A DNA stretch of 64,000 nucleotides from Sphingomonas sp. PP-F2F-A104-K0414. Its GTDB lineage: Bacteria; Pseudomonadota; Alphaproteobacteria; Sphingomonadales; Sphingomonadaceae. The notes beneath the pieces were generated by a model. The model did no database searches and was not told the DNA's origin. It worked only from the letters and a program-made list of their open reading frames with translations. The DNA lies in the NCBI RefSeq assembly GCF_004340945.1, contig NZ_SLYD01000002.1, positions 434,001 to 498,000 of the forward strand, in the 5' to 3' direction. Numbering within the stretch: position 1 is the first letter of the stretch; each line of letters begins with the position of its first letter. Of this stretch, positions 42,430-52,435 are shown piece by piece. A program made the translations under genes and the position numbers.

Positions 42430-43689
42430 TCAAGCGCGGACCGGCGCCGTCGACGCCGGCCGGAACAGGCGCCCCCGCTCGGTGATCAGGATGGCGAGAA
42501 GCGCGGCGAGACCGGCAACCAGGAACCCGGCGACCAGCGGCACCGTCGTGCCATTGAACGCTTGCCCGATCAGCGCGCCGATCACCGCGCCGATCGTCAC
42601 GCTCAGGAATCCCTGCACGCTCGATGCGGTGCCCGCGATCCGCCCCATATTCTCCATCGCCATCGCCGAGAAGTTCGACGTGGCAAGGCCGAAACACCCG
42701 AGCGTCAGCGCCTGGAAGATCGCGAAACTGACCAACTTCTCGAACCCGATCTCAATCGCGAACAGATGCACCAGCGACACCAGGATCAACACCGACAACG
42801 CGCCGTGGCTGATCAACCGCGTCCCCAGCCGCATCACGATCCGCGAGTTGAGGAGGTTGCACGCCGCCATCGTCACCGACGTCGTCGCGAAGATCAGCGC
42901 GAGCAGCGTCGGCTTGTGAAACACATCCGCCATGATCTGCTGGATCGAATTGAGATACCCATACAGCGCCCCCATCAAGGCGGTCGAGGCGAGCGTGTAG
43001 CCAAGCGAATTGCGATCGGCGACCGTCTGCCGCCAGTCGCTAAGGATGCGGCGCGGGGTAATCGGCAGGACGTTCTCGGGCGCCAGCGTCTCGGGCATCC
43101 GCAGATAGAACCACACCAGCACGCCCAGCGTCAGCACCGCCACGGTCCAGAAGATCGCGCGCCAATCGCCGAACTGGAGCACCGTCCAGCCGAACGTCGG
43201 CGCCAGGATCGGCACGATCATGAACACCATGAACGCGATCGACATCACCCGCGCCATCGCCCGCCCGTGGTAGCAGTCTCGGACCAGCGCGATCGTCGCG
43301 ACCCGCGCGGCGGCAATCACCGCACCGCCGAATGCGCGTGCGGCCAGCAACAGCGTGAAACTCCCCGCGGTCGCGCAAGCGACGTTGGCGATGATGTACA
43401 GGACGAGCGACCACAATAGCACCGTCCGCCGCCCGAACCGATCCGCGAGCGGCCCGTGGACGAGCTGCGCGACGCCGAAGCCGATCACGAACGCGGTCAC
43501 CACGAACTGCCGCCCGTTCTCGGTCGCAACGCCGAGCGAGTCGCCGATCGCCGGCAGCGCGGGCAGCATCGAGTCGATGCCGAGCGCGGTCAGCGACATC
43601 AGCGAGGCGACGAGCGCGACGAACTCGACGAAACCGATCGGCGCGCCGCGCATCGCTGGCGCGTCGGATTGGGGATCCTGGGTCTGCAT
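42430..43689 (-). CDS. Bcr/CflA-family MFS drug exporter
   Basis: A 419-residue transporter with twelve predicted helices. The start region has the Bcr/CflA features DSMLPALPAIGDSLGV, then the MFS motif A GPLADRFGRRTVLLWSL between TM2 and TM3, and motif C-like AARAFGGAVIAAARVATIA. It should export small toxic molecules by proton antiport; substrate is unknown. The start at 43689 begins a short polar tail typical for the family. It is divergent from the lipoprotein gene at 43818. Confidence 0.87.
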   Translation of the reverse strand: MQTQDPQSDAPAMRGAPIGFVEFVALVASLMSLTALGIDSMLPALPAIGDSLGVATENGRQFVVTAFVIGFGVAQLVHGPLADRFGRRTVLLWSLVLYIIANVACATAGSFTLLLAARAFGGAVIAAARVATIALVRDCYHGRAMARVMSIAFMVFMIVPILAPTFGWTVLQFGDWRAIFWTVAVLTLGVLVWFYLRMPETLAPENVLPITPRRILSDWRQTVADRNSLGYTLASTALMGALYGYLNSIQQIMADVFHKPTLLALIFATTSVTMAACNLLNSRIVMRLGTRLISHGALSVLILVSLVHLFAIEIGFEKLVSFAIFQALTLGCFGLATSNFSAMAMENMGRIAGTASSVQGFLSVTIGAVIGALIGQAFNGTTVPLVAGFLVAGLAALLAILITERGRLFRPASTAPVRA

Positions 43690-43783
43690 GATGCCTGCGC
43701 CTTTACCCGCTCGGCCGGTCTTGCGAAACCCGCTAACCGGCGCGGTTCGGCGATGATTGCGCGATACGTTGATGCCTCCTATC

Positions 43784-43803
43784 TGTATTATCATACCAAT
43801 ACA
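43784..43803. promoter_or_regulatory. Inverted repeat TGTATT-N8-AATACA before the lipoprotein gene
   Basis: A perfect 6-base inverted repeat in the 128-bp divergent region, ending 14 nt before the lipoprotein ATG. TATTAT inside it could act as a -10 element, so a bound protein would block the promoter. The regulator is unknown. Confidence 0.35.
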
Positions 43804-43817
43804 CATCGGAGAAAGCC

Positions 43818-44315
43818 ATGATCCGCCCGCTTCTGCTCGCCACCGTCAGCCTTGCCGGCGCGCTCGCACTGTCCGCCTGCGATCGCTCGAACGAAGGTGC
43901 GTCGGTCTCGATCAACGCCGACGGCGGCAACGTCCTCGGCGCGATCAACGGTGAGACCGGCGAGATGAAGATCGACGTCCCCGGCTTTCAGGGCTCGGTG
44001 AAGCTGCCGAAGATCAAGATCGATACCGGCAATTTCGATCTCAACGGCGTGCGGCTGTATCCAGGCTCGTCGATCAAGACGCTCAACATCGTCGGCGACG
44101 ACAAGGCCGGCGGGTTGCGGGTGGCGTTCGCCAGCCCGGCCACCCCGACGATCGTCCGCGACTGGTTCGCCGCGCGGCTCGGCAAGGTCGGCTATCAGGT
44201 GCATCCCGAGGGCGCGAACCTGATCGGGACGACCGACGAAAACAAACCCTTCCGCCTCGAACTCGCCCCCGACGGCAAGGATAAGGCGACCGGCACGATC
44301 GTCATCAGCGGCTGA
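43818..44315 (+). CDS. Hypothetical lipoprotein
   Basis: A 165-residue protein with a lipoprotein signal, lipobox LALSAC (Cys21). The mature part has repeated short beta segments (VKLPKIKIDTGNFDLNGVRLY) and a C-terminal alpha/beta piece with RDWFAARLGKVGYQVHPEG. I do not recognise the family. GGAGAAAG lies just upstream of the ATG. It is divergent from the Bcr/CflA gene and followed by a hairpin, so it is probably monocistronic. Confidence 0.75.
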   Translation: MIRPLLLATVSLAGALALSACDRSNEGASVSINADGGNVLGAINGETGEMKIDVPGFQGSVKLPKIKIDTGNFDLNGVRLYPGSSIKTLNIVGDDKAGGLRVAFASPATPTIVRDWFAARLGKVGYQVHPEGANLIGTTDENKPFRLELAPDGKDKATGTIVISG

Positions 44316-44322
44316 GGCTCCC

Positions 44323-44346
44323 ATCCTCCACAGCCAGGGGGAGGAT
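44323..44346 (+). terminator. Hairpin after the lipoprotein gene
   Basis: ATCCTCC pairs with GGAGGAT around a 10-nt loop, 8 nt after the stop. The following bases (CGTTCAAAATG) have no strong T-run. The stem resembles a short family A arm. Confidence 0.5.
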
Positions 44347-44438
44347 CGTTCAAAATGTAAACGCAGCCTAACCCAGGCATTTGGCACCGCCTGCTCAATC
44401 CCCTATATCAGGCGTCCCCCAAACCGGACACGCACCCC

Positions 44439-45395
44439 ATGCTCGATACGCCCGCCGCCCAGGTCCCGACGCTCAGCCTCGCCACGCAGGACACCGACCC
44501 CGATGGTTTCGCCGCCGCATTCGGCGAATCGTTCGAGCGGTTCGGCTTCGCGATCGTCGCCGACCACGGCATCCCCGCCGACCTGATCGAGCGCGCCTGG
44601 GCTGAGACGAAACTCCTGTTCGACCTCCCCGAGGACGAGAAGCGCGGCTATCATATCCCCGGCGGCGGCGGCGCGCGCGGCTACACGCCGTTCAAGACCG
44701 AGATCGCCAAGGACGCCAAGGTCGTCGACCTCAAGGAATTCTGGCACGTCGGCCGCGAACTCCCCGAGGGTCATCGCTATGCCGACACGATGGCGCCGAA
44801 CGTCTGGCCGACGCGCCCCGAGGGTTTCAAGCCGGTCTTCCTCGAACTGTTCGCCGCATTCGACCGCGCCGGCGACAAGCTCCTGTCCGCGATCGCGCGC
44901 CACCTGAAGCTCAAGCCCGACTGGTTCGACCCGGCGGTAAAGGACGGCAACAGCATCCTGCGTCTGCTCCATTACCCGCCTATCCCCGCCGATGCCGAAG
45001 GAGTCCGTGCCGGCGCACATGAGGACATCAACCTCATCACGCTGCTGCTCGGTGCAGAGGAAGCCGGCCTCGAACTGCTCGACCGAGCCACCGGACGCTG
45101 GCTGTCGATCAAGCCGCCCGAGGGCGCGATGGTCGTCAACGTCGGCGACATGCTCCAGCGCCTGACCAACAACGTGCTACCCTCGACCACGCACCGCGTC
45201 GTCAACCCGCCCCCCGAACGCCGCGGTCACTCGCGCTATTCGATGCCGTTCTTCCTGCACCCCGCGCCGGACTTCCTGATCGAGACGCTGCCCGGCACGA
45301 TCACGCCGGACAACGCGAACCGCTATCCGAACCCGATCACCGCGCATGATTACCTGTACGAGAGACTGGTCGAGATCGGGCTGATCAAGAAGTAG
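44439..45395 (+). CDS. 2-oxoglutarate/Fe(II) oxygenase, isopenicillin-N-synthase-like
   Basis: A 318-residue non-haem iron enzyme. The iron triad is seen as His-x-Asp in AGAHEDINLITLL and the distal His in STTHRVVNPP, with the 2-oxoglutarate-binding Arg in RYSMPFF. The N-terminal DIOX_N-type domain is present (FERFGFAIVADHGIP). The order matches the IPNS-like dioxygenases whose bacterial members include ethylene-forming and unknown enzymes. Reaction is not predictable from the context. Confidence 0.85.
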   Translation: MLDTPAAQVPTLSLATQDTDPDGFAAAFGESFERFGFAIVADHGIPADLIERAWAETKLLFDLPEDEKRGYHIPGGGGARGYTPFKTEIAKDAKVVDLKEFWHVGRELPEGHRYADTMAPNVWPTRPEGFKPVFLELFAAFDRAGDKLLSAIARHLKLKPDWFDPAVKDGNSILRLLHYPPIPADAEGVRAGAHEDINLITLLLGAEEAGLELLDRATGRWLSIKPPEGAMVVNVGDMLQRLTNNVLPSTTHRVVNPPPERRGHSRYSMPFFLHPAPDFLIETLPGTITPDNANRYPNPITAHDYLYERLVEIGLIKK

Positions 45396-45404
45396 AGGCA
45401 TCAT

Positions 45405-45457
45405 GTTTCCCCGCGAAGGCGGGGATCCAGACTGGGCTCCCGCCTTCGCGGGAGAAC
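45405..45457. repeat. Palindromic repeat, family C
   Basis: GTTTCCCCGCGAAGGCGGGG and CTCCCGCCTTCGCGGGAGAAC arms around CCAGACTGGG; 9 nt after the oxygenase stop. Confidence 0.8.
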
Positions 45458-45481
45458 AAAAAAGCGCTGGCACTGACCACT

Positions 45482-45598
45482 GCACCACCCCGGCGAAGGC
45501 CGGGGCCCAGTTGGAAAGGTGGTCGTAACGACACGCACCGCTCTGTTATCGCCGTTTCTCAACTGGGCCCCGGCCTCCGCCGGGGTGGCGCATCTCTC
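45482..45598. repeat. Palindromic repeat, family B
   Basis: CACCACCCCGGCGAAGGCCG and CGGCCTCCGCCGGGGTGGCG arms with CCCAGTTGG/CAACTGGG inner arms. Confidence 0.85.
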
Positions 45599-45708
45599 GG
45601 GACCGCTAAAGCGCTCCCCATCCCCCCACCGCTTTTCTCCGCGCCTGATACCCAACAACCACGCTTCCGCCATTGGAGCCCGCCCCAGCATCCGCTAGAC
45701 CGCGCGCG

Positions 45709-48483
45709 ATGCCCCATCTCTATCTCGTCGACGGCTCCGGCTATATCTTCCGCGCCTATCACCGGCTGCCGCCGCTCACCAACAAGCATGGCGAGCCGGT
45801 CGGTGCGGTGTACGGCTATACGACGATGCTGTGGAAGCTCGCGGACGAGGTCCACGCCGCCGACGGCCCGACCCACATGGCGGTCATCCTCGACAAGTCG
45901 TCGAAGACGTTCCGCAACGATCTCTACGACAAGTACAAGGCGCAGCGCCCTCCCCCACCCGAGGATCTCGTCCCCCAGTTCCCGATGATCCGCGACGCCA
46001 CGCGCGCGTTCAGCCTCCCCTGCATCGAAACCGAGGGACTCGAAGCCGACGACATCATCGCCTGCTACTCGAAGGCCGCGCTCGCGCAGGGCTGGGAAGT
46101 CACGATCGTATCGTCCGACAAGGATCTGATGCAGCTGATCGAGCCCGGCCTCGACATGTACGACACGATGAACAACCGCCGGCTCGGCGCGGAGCATGTC
46201 GCGGAGAAATTCCACGGCGTCTCCCCCGCGCAACTCGGCGACGTGCTCGCGCTGATGGGCGACAGCGTCGACAACGTCCCCGGCGTGCCCGGTGTCGGCC
46301 CCAAGACCGCGGCGAAGCTTATCCTCGAACACGGCGATCTCGAATCCGTGCTCGCCGCCGCCGACGGCATGAAGAAAGGCAAGTTGCGCGACAATCTGAT
46401 CGAGCATGCCGAGATGGCGCGGCTGTCGAAGGTGCTCGTCACGCTGAAATGCGACGTGTCGCTGCCCGAGCCGCTTGAGGATCTCGAACTCAAGGGCATC
46501 CCCGACGCACCGCTACGCGCGTTCCTCGAACATCACGGCTTCAAGTCGCTGATCGCCAAGCTCTCCGCGGTCGCCGAAGCCCCCGTCGAGGCACCCACGA
46601 GCACCGCCGATCTCGACGCGGACGAACCCTGCAAGCACGACGATTACGAAACCGTCGTCGACGAAGCCGCACTCGATCGCTGGATCACCGTGGCGAAACA
46701 CCAGGGCTGGATCGCGATCGACACCGAGACCACCGGCATCGACGCCACGCGCGCGGACCTCGTCGGGATCAGCATGGCGCTGCATCCGAACCTCGCCTGC
46801 TACGTACCTATCGCGCATGGCGGCACCGACTTGCTGGCGGAAAACCCGGTCCAGCTCGATCGCGCGGTGGTATTGGCGAAGTTGAAGCCGTTGCTGGAGG
46901 ATCCGAGCATCCTGAAAATCGGCCACAACCTCAAATACGACATGATCGTCCTCGGCCGCGCCTACGCCTCCACCGGCGGCGTAAACATCGCGCCGTTCGA
47001 CGACACGATCGTGATGAGCTTCGATCTCGACGCTGGCCTGCACGGCCACGGCATGGACGAACTCGCCGCCACGCACCTCTCGCACAGCTGCATCGCGTTC
47101 AAGGACGTCGTCGGCACCGGCAAGACACAGCGGACCTTCAACGAAATCGACCTCAAGGCCGCCACGCGCTACGCCGCCGAGGATGCCGACGTGACGCTTC
47201 GTCTCTGGCGCCGGTTCAAGCGCCGCCTCCCCGCGGAAGGCTCGACGCGCGTGTACGAGATGGTCGACCGCCCGCTCGTCCCCGTCATCGCGCAGATGGA
47301 GATGCATGGGATCAAGGTCGACGCCGCCAAACTGTCGAAGCTGTCGACCGAGTTCGCCGGCCAGATGGCGAGCCTGGAAACCGAAATCCACGCGCTCGCC
47401 GGCGCGCCGTTCACGATCGGCAGCCCCAAGCAACTGGGCGACGTGCTGTTCGAGAAGATGGGCATCAAGGGCGGGCGGAAGGGCAAGTCCGGCGTCTATT
47501 CGACCGACGTCAACGAACTCGAACGGATCGCGGCCGACAAGGACTCGCCCGGCGCCGTGATCGCGCGGAAAGTGCTCGACTGGCGCCAGCTGTCGAAGCT
47601 CAAATCCACCTACACCGACGCGTTGCAGGCGCAGATCAACCCGGCGACGGGCCGCGTCCACACGTCCTACTCGCTGACCGGCGCGCAGACCGGCCGGCTG
47701 TCGTCGACCGACCCGAACCTCCAGAACATCCCGATCCGCACCGAGATCGGTCGCCAGATCCGCGACGCGTTCGTGGCCGAGCCCGGCAACGTCATCCTCG
47801 CGGCCGATTACTCGCAGATCGAGCTGCGGCTGGCCGCGCACATGGCGAACGTCCCCGCGCTGAAGGCCGCGTTCGCCAACGGCGACGACATCCACTCGCT
47901 GACCGCACAGGAACTGTTCGGCGAGGTCAACCGAGACACCCGCGGCCGCGCGAAGACGATCAACTTCGCGATCCTCTACGGCATCTCGCGCTGGGGCCTC
48001 GCCGGTCGCCTCGACGTGTCGGCGGACGAGGCCCAGGCAATGATCGACCGCTATTTCGATCGTTTCCCCGGCATCTCGAACTACATCGTCGAGACCACAG
48101 AGAGCGTACGCGCGAGCGGTTTCACAACCACGCTGTTCGGCCGAAAGACCCACTTCCCGCGCATCCGTTCGAAGATCCAGCACGAACGTCAGGGCGCGGA
48201 ACGCGCCGCGATCAACGCGCCGATCCAGGGGACGAGCGCCGACATCATCAAGCGCGCGATGGTGCGGATGGGGCCGGCGTTGCTCGAAGCGGGGCTGCCG
48301 AACGTCCGCATGCTCCTCCAGGTCCACGACGAACTCGTGTTCGAACTGCCGGAAGGTGACGTCGCCGCGGCCAAGCCCGTGATCGAGCAGGTCATGGCGA
48401 ACGCCGCGCAACCCGCGGTGACGCTCGACGTCCCACTCGGCATCGAAATTGGCACCGGCCTGAGCTGGGGCGCGGCACATTGA
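45709..48483 (+). CDS. polA: DNA polymerase I
   Basis: A 924-residue polymerase of full family length. The N-terminal 5' nuclease domain starts LYLVDGSGYIFRAYH and has GDSVDNVPGVPGVGPKTAA. The 3'-5' exonuclease domain retains the catalytic Asp-x-Glu in WIAIDTETTGI, so proofreading should be active. Polymerase motifs A (LAADYSQIELRLAAHM), B (RGRAKTINFAILYGIS) and C (MLLQVHDELVFEL) are complete. It removes primers and fills gaps in replication and repair. The start is the ATG at 45709 immediately before the conserved strand. Confidence 0.96.
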   Translation: MPHLYLVDGSGYIFRAYHRLPPLTNKHGEPVGAVYGYTTMLWKLADEVHAADGPTHMAVILDKSSKTFRNDLYDKYKAQRPPPPEDLVPQFPMIRDATRAFSLPCIETEGLEADDIIACYSKAALAQGWEVTIVSSDKDLMQLIEPGLDMYDTMNNRRLGAEHVAEKFHGVSPAQLGDVLALMGDSVDNVPGVPGVGPKTAAKLILEHGDLESVLAAADGMKKGKLRDNLIEHAEMARLSKVLVTLKCDVSLPEPLEDLELKGIPDAPLRAFLEHHGFKSLIAKLSAVAEAPVEAPTSTADLDADEPCKHDDYETVVDEAALDRWITVAKHQGWIAIDTETTGIDATRADLVGISMALHPNLACYVPIAHGGTDLLAENPVQLDRAVVLAKLKPLLEDPSILKIGHNLKYDMIVLGRAYASTGGVNIAPFDDTIVMSFDLDAGLHGHGMDELAATHLSHSCIAFKDVVGTGKTQRTFNEIDLKAATRYAAEDADVTLRLWRRFKRRLPAEGSTRVYEMVDRPLVPVIAQMEMHGIKVDAAKLSKLSTEFAGQMASLETEIHALAGAPFTIGSPKQLGDVLFEKMGIKGGRKGKSGVYSTDVNELERIAADKDSPGAVIARKVLDWRQLSKLKSTYTDALQAQINPATGRVHTSYSLTGAQTGRLSSTDPNLQNIPIRTEIGRQIRDAFVAEPGNVILAADYSQIELRLAAHMANVPALKAAFANGDDIHSLTAQELFGEVNRDTRGRAKTINFAILYGISRWGLAGRLDVSADEAQAMIDRYFDRFPGISNYIVETTESVRASGFTTTLFGRKTHFPRIRSKIQHERQGAERAAINAPIQGTSADIIKRAMVRMGPALLEAGLPNVRMLLQVHDELVFELPEGDVAAAKPVIEQVMANAAQPAVTLDVPLGIEIGTGLSWGAAH

Positions 48484-48494
48484 GCCAGTCCACC

Positions 48495-48592
48495 CCGTCA
48501 TGCCGGGCTTGTTCCGGCATCCACCGTTCCGCGTACTCGCCGACCCGTGAGCATGCGGGACCGTGGACCCCGGAACAAGCCCGGGGTGACGG
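48495..48592. repeat. Palindromic repeat, family F (CGTCATGCCGGGCTTGTTCCGGC)
   Basis: CCGTCATGCCGGGCTTGTTC at the left and GGAACAAGCCCGGGGTGACGG at the right are inverted. Single arms occur at about 18521 and 58683. The right edge lies 12 nt before the flippase start and overlaps its GGAGG ribosome binding site. Confidence 0.75.
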
Positions 48593-48604
48593 AGGCTATT
48601 CGCA

Positions 48605-50122
48605 GTGACCGAGGCCACGCAGGATATCGACACGCTCGCCAAGGGCGGTCGGACCAACATCGCCGGCTTCGTCCTACGCCTCGCCGCGCGCATCCCGTTC
48701 CTGTTCATCGCCGGCCGCATCTACGGCCCTGACCTCGTCGGCCGCTTCGCGATCGCGGTCGTGGTGGTCGAACTTGCAGCACTGCTCGCCACGCTCGGCC
48801 TCAAGCGTGGCCTCGCCCAGGCACTCAGCAGTGCCGACCGTCCGCATGCCAACGTGGTGTGGGACGCGATGGCGGTCGCGTTCGTCGCATCGCTCATCGC
48901 CAGCGCGGTGCTGTGTACGTTCCCGCAAATCATGTATCCGAACAGCGCGATCACCGGGCTCGACCGGTTCCTGCCGCTGATCATCGTCGCGATCGCCTGG
49001 TCCGACGTCAGCCTCGCAGCTTTGGCGTACAGGCTCAACGTCAAGGCCGCCGTCACCGCCCGCGCGGTGGTCGAGCCGTGGACGATCTCGATCGCCGCTT
49101 GGGCATTCTCGTATTTCACGATCCGCGACGGCCTCGTGCTCAGCTACGTCGCGTCGATGACCGCAGCGCTGATCGCCAGCCTCGTGCCGTTCCTGCGCAG
49201 CTATGGCATCCCCCGCGGCTGGTCGCCGCACCTGCGCCCGCTCTACGCGCTCGCGCGCGCCAACGTGCCGCTCGCCGGTGCCGACATCCTCGAATGGGGC
49301 AGCCGCAACGTCGACCGCTTCATCCTCGGCGTGATGTTCGAGCCAAAAATCGTCGGAATCTATTACATGGCGCAGCAGGTCGCGAGCCTGCCGCAGAAAC
49401 TCAAGACCAGTTTCGACCCGATCCTCGGCCCCGTCATCACCCACAGCCTGGCGATCAACGACCGTGCCGCGATCGCCAACCAGGTCCGCCAGGTCGCGTT
49501 CTGGATCATGGCCGCGCAAGGGGGACTCGCGCTGATGGGCTCGATTCCCGGCGAAGCGGTGATGGGCGTGGTCGGCCCGCAATTCGTCGCCGGCACCGCC
49601 GCACTCGCGTTCCTGCTCACCGCCGAAGTGCTCGCCTCGACCGGCGCAGTCAGCGAATCCGCGCTCGTCTACATCGCCCGCCACCGCAACCTGATGATCT
49701 CGGCCGCAATGCTCGCGTTCCAGGTCGGCCTCAGCTTCGCGCTGATCTTCACGATCCGGGCGCTAGGCTACCCCGTCAACTATCAGGCGGCCGGCCCGGC
49801 GATCGCGCTCATGCTCTCGGTTGGCCTCACCTCGATCATCAAGTCGAAGCTGCTCGGCCATCTGCTCGGCGCCAACGTGTCGCCGTGGCGCTGGCCGCTG
49901 GTCTGGGCCGCGCTCGCCGCGATCGTCGTCGGAGCTGGGTTCACCGCGCTCCCCAAGCGCTACGAATGGGTCGAACTGGCGATAGGCGAGCCGGCAATCG
50001 CGGCCACCTATCTCTATATCCTGTGGAAATACGCTTTCGGCCCCGCCGATCGCGCACTGTTCGCCAAAAAGCCCAAGGCTGACGAAGCCGCCTTGCCCAA
50101 CGCGGGCTCGCCGGTCGCCTAA
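48605..50122 (+). CDS. Polysaccharide/lipopolysaccharide flippase (Wzx/MOP family)
   Basis: A 505-residue polytopic membrane protein with about 12-14 helices in two halves, starting at GTG 48605 with GGAGG 9 nt upstream. The sequence [25 protein letters not shown] and [16 protein letters not shown] fit the oligosaccharide flippase (RfbX/Wzx) branch of the MOP superfamily. It probably moves undecaprenyl-linked sugars across the inner membrane. No glycosyltransferase genes are adjacent, so the polymer is unknown. Its stop overlaps the convergent mntH stop. Confidence 0.75.
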   Translation: MTEATQDIDTLAKGGRTNIAGFVLRLAARIPFLFIAGRIYGPDLVGRFAIAVVVVELAALLATLGLKRGLAQALSSADRPHANVVWDAMAVAFVASLIASAVLCTFPQIMYPNSAITGLDRFLPLIIVAIAWSDVSLAALAYRLNVKAAVTARAVVEPWTISIAAWAFSYFTIRDGLVLSYVASMTAALIASLVPFLRSYGIPRGWSPHLRPLYALARANVPLAGADILEWGSRNVDRFILGVMFEPKIVGIYYMAQQVASLPQKLKTSFDPILGPVITHSLAINDRAAIANQVRQVAFWIMAAQGGLALMGSIPGEAVMGVVGPQFVAGTAALAFLLTAEVLASTGAVSESALVYIARHRNLMISAAMLAFQVGLSFALIFTIRALGYPVNYQAAGPAIALMLSVGLTSIIKSKLLGHLLGANVSPWRWPLVWAALAAIVVGAGFTALPKRYEWVELAIGEPAIAATYLYILWKYAFGPADRALFAKKPKADEAALPNAGSPVA

Positions 50123-51435
50123 AGCATCCCGTACAACAGCGTACCGTTGAGCCCGATGATCACCGCGGCGATCACCCAGGCGAGAATCTTCAGCCAGGCG
50201 GGACTGACCAGATCGCCCATGATCGTGCGATCGTCGGTGAACTTGACGAGCGGCACTACTGCGAACGGGAGTTGCAGGCTGAGCACGACCTGGCTGAGCA
50301 CCAACAGCTTCGTCGCGCCAGCATCGCCCGATGCACCGACCACGAACACTGCCGGGATGATCGCGAGGGCCCGCGTCACCAGCCGCCGCGCCCAGACCGG
50401 CATGCGCAGGTTGAGAAAGCCCTCCATCACGATCTGGCCGGCAAGCGTGCCCGTCACCGTCGAGTTTTGTCCCGACGCCAGCAGCGCGACCGCGAACAAC
50501 ACGCTCGCCGCACCCATCCCCAGCATCGGAGCGAGCAGCTGGTACGCCTGGTCGATCTCGGCGACGTCGGTCCGCCCGGCGACGTGGAAGGTCGCCGCAG
50601 CGAGAATCAGGATCGCCGCGTTGATGAAGAAGGCGAGCCCCAGCGCGACCGTCCCGTCGATCGTCGCCATCGTGATCGCGTCGCGCTTGCCAGCGGCGTC
50701 CTTGGCGAAGGCGCGAGTCTGGACGATCGACGAATGGAGGTACAGGTTGTGCGGCATCACGGTCGCGCCGAGGATGCCGATCGCGATGTAGAGCATCGCC
50801 GGGTTGGTGACGATCTGCGTCGTCGGGACGAGACCTCCGAGCACGCCCGCCCATTCGGGCCGCGCCAGGAACAGCTCGAAGATGAAGCAGCCAGCGATGA
50901 TCACGAGCAGCGCGACGACGAACGCCTCCAGCTTGCGGAAGCCGAAGCGTTGCAGCGCGAGGATCAGGAACACGTCTAGCGCGGTGAGGACGACGCCGTA
51001 GACCAAAGGCAGGCCGAACAGCAGCTTCAGCGCGATCGCCGTGCCAAGCACTTCGGCGAGGTCGCAGGCAATGATCGCGATCTCGCATAGGAACCAGAGC
51101 GCGACCGAGACCGGCTTCGAATAATGCGCGCGGCAGGCTTGCGCGAGGTCGAGTCCGGCAACGATGCCGAGCCGTGCGGACAACGCCTGGAGAACCATCG
51201 CCATCAGGTTCGACAGCAGCACGACCGACAGCAGCGTGTAGCCGAATGCGGAGCCGCCGGCGATGTCGGTCGCCCAGTTGCCGGGATCCATATAGCCGAC
51301 CGCGACGAGATAGCCCGGCCCGACGAACGCGAACAGCCGCCGCCAGAACGACGCGCCTTCGGGTACGACGACAGTGCGGTGGCTCTCGGCGAGCGAGTTG
51401 GCGAAATCCGAGGCAGGGAGATTGGGGGCTGACAT
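50119..51435 (-). CDS. mntH: Nramp-family divalent metal (Mn2+/Fe2+) transporter MntH
   Basis: A 438-residue transporter with 11 helices. The metal-site motifs are intact: DPGN in TM1 ([12 protein letters not shown]) and MPH in TM6 ([11 protein letters not shown]). It imports Mn2+ with protons, important under oxidative stress. The start at 51435 places the DPGN motif at about residue 50, normal for the family; the longer frame reaches into a repeat region. I see no clear Fur/MntR box upstream. Confidence 0.92.
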   Translation of the reverse strand: MSAPNLPASDFANSLAESHRTVVVPEGASFWRRLFAFVGPGYLVAVGYMDPGNWATDIAGGSAFGYTLLSVVLLSNLMAMVLQALSARLGIVAGLDLAQACRAHYSKPVSVALWFLCEIAIIACDLAEVLGTAIALKLLFGLPLVYGVVLTALDVFLILALQRFGFRKLEAFVVALLVIIAGCFIFELFLARPEWAGVLGGLVPTTQIVTNPAMLYIAIGILGATVMPHNLYLHSSIVQTRAFAKDAAGKRDAITMATIDGTVALGLAFFINAAILILAAATFHVAGRTDVAEIDQAYQLLAPMLGMGAASVLFAVALLASGQNSTVTGTLAGQIVMEGFLNLRMPVWARRLVTRALAIIPAVFVVGASGDAGATKLLVLSQVVLSLQLPFAVVPLVKFTDDRTIMGDLVSPAWLKILAWVIAAVIIGLNGTLLYGML

Positions 51436-51751
51436 CGCGGGCTGCTTTGCCGGAAGGGGCGAGAGGTAACAAGCGGGGTGTGACCCGAACGCTGTCAAGC
51501 AGCCCTACCCGCCCCCGTTACGTCATCCCACCCCCCGCACATCACCCGTCGACCCCGCCCGTCACCGCCCGTCCGCCGCCCTCCGTCCGTCCGTCGCCCC
51601 CCGCCCGTCACTACAGCGAAAGCTGGGGTATCCTGGTTGGCGGGTGTCACGACTCGAACGGGGAGATCCCAGCTTTCGCTGGGATCACGGGTGGGGTGCG
51701 GTGCGGTAGGGTCGGGTGGGGTGGGGCTGGGAGCAGGAGTGGAGAAGGAGG
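51436..51751. other. Gene-free stretch with strongly strand-biased C-rich and G-rich flanks
   Basis: About 315 bases. C-rich, CCGTC-repeating DNA at about 51500-51610, then a family D palindrome, then G-rich DNA at 51689-51751. No coding frame is convincing. Confidence 0.65.
51605..51690. repeat. Palindromic repeat, family D
   Basis: CAGCGAAAGCTGGGGTATCC and GGGAGATCCCAGCTTTCGCTGG; the arms are in the opposite order to the copies at 7552 and 25015, so the element is inverted here. Confidence 0.8.
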
Positions 51752-52375
51752 TCAGATCACCTTCATGTCCGCCTGGTAATGATGCCACGCGAAGATCGCC
51801 GCCGCGCCGCGGTGCGGGCGCCAAGCCTCCGCCACCTCGCGCGTCAGTTTCTCGCTCGGTCGGGTTTCATGGCCGAGAATGCGTCCGACCTCGATCTGGA
51901 TCGCGAGGTCGCCCGCTGGCCAGATGTCCGTCCGCCCTTCCGCGAACAGCAGGTAGATTTCCGCCGACCAGCGACCGATCCCCTTCACGCGGACCAAAGC
52001 GGCGATCGCCTCCTCGTCGTTCTCGGGCAGGTTGGTGAGGTCGAGCCGGCCGCTCGTCACCTCGTCCGCGAGGCTGCGCGCATAGCCGAGCTTCTGGCGC
52101 GACAGGCCGGCGCTCTTCAGCAACTCGTCGCTGGCGGCGGCGATCTTTGCCGGATCGCCCGCGCCGCCGACCACCGCGTCGAGCTTGTTCCACACCGCTG
52201 CGGCCGAGGCGACGCTCACCTGCTGCCCGACGATCGTCCGCAGCAGCGTCGCGAAGCCGCGCTCGCTGATCCGCGGCGCGGGGTGGCCCGCATTGCCGAC
52301 CGCGACCGCGAACGCGGGTTCGATCGCGCACAACGCCGCCATCGCGGTTTCGAGTTGCTCTGCGCTCAGGCCCAT
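51752..52375 (-). CDS. DNA-3-methyladenine glycosylase II-like (AlkA family)
   Basis: A 207-residue helix-hairpin-helix DNA glycosylase. TIVGQQVSVASAAAVW in the N-terminal half and the HhH segment LVRVKGIGRWSAEIYLLF are followed by the GPD-like catalytic Asp in RTDIWPAGDLA. It removes alkylated purines in base-excision repair. It is shorter than E. coli AlkA (282 aa) and lacks its N-terminal domain, like other compact bacterial members. The start at 52375 fits the core domain; it is divergent from the ferredoxin gene. Confidence 0.85.
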   Translation of the reverse strand: MGLSAEQLETAMAALCAIEPAFAVAVGNAGHPAPRISERGFATLLRTIVGQQVSVASAAAVWNKLDAVVGGAGDPAKIAAASDELLKSAGLSRQKLGYARSLADEVTSGRLDLTNLPENDEEAIAALVRVKGIGRWSAEIYLLFAEGRTDIWPAGDLAIQIEVGRILGHETRPSEKLTREVAEAWRPHRGAAAIFAWHHYQADMKVI

Positions 52376-52435
52376 GATGCTTGATCCCTGGCTCGCGCAA
52401 CGGCATGAACGCACGAAGATTTTTCGGAGAATGAC

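Larger units (their letters stand above)
45396..45708. other. Gene-free stretch upstream of polA with two repeats
   Basis: About 310 bases. Family C and family B palindromes follow the oxygenase gene directly; the last 110 bases before polA should hold its promoter, but no clear box is seen. Confidence 0.6.
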
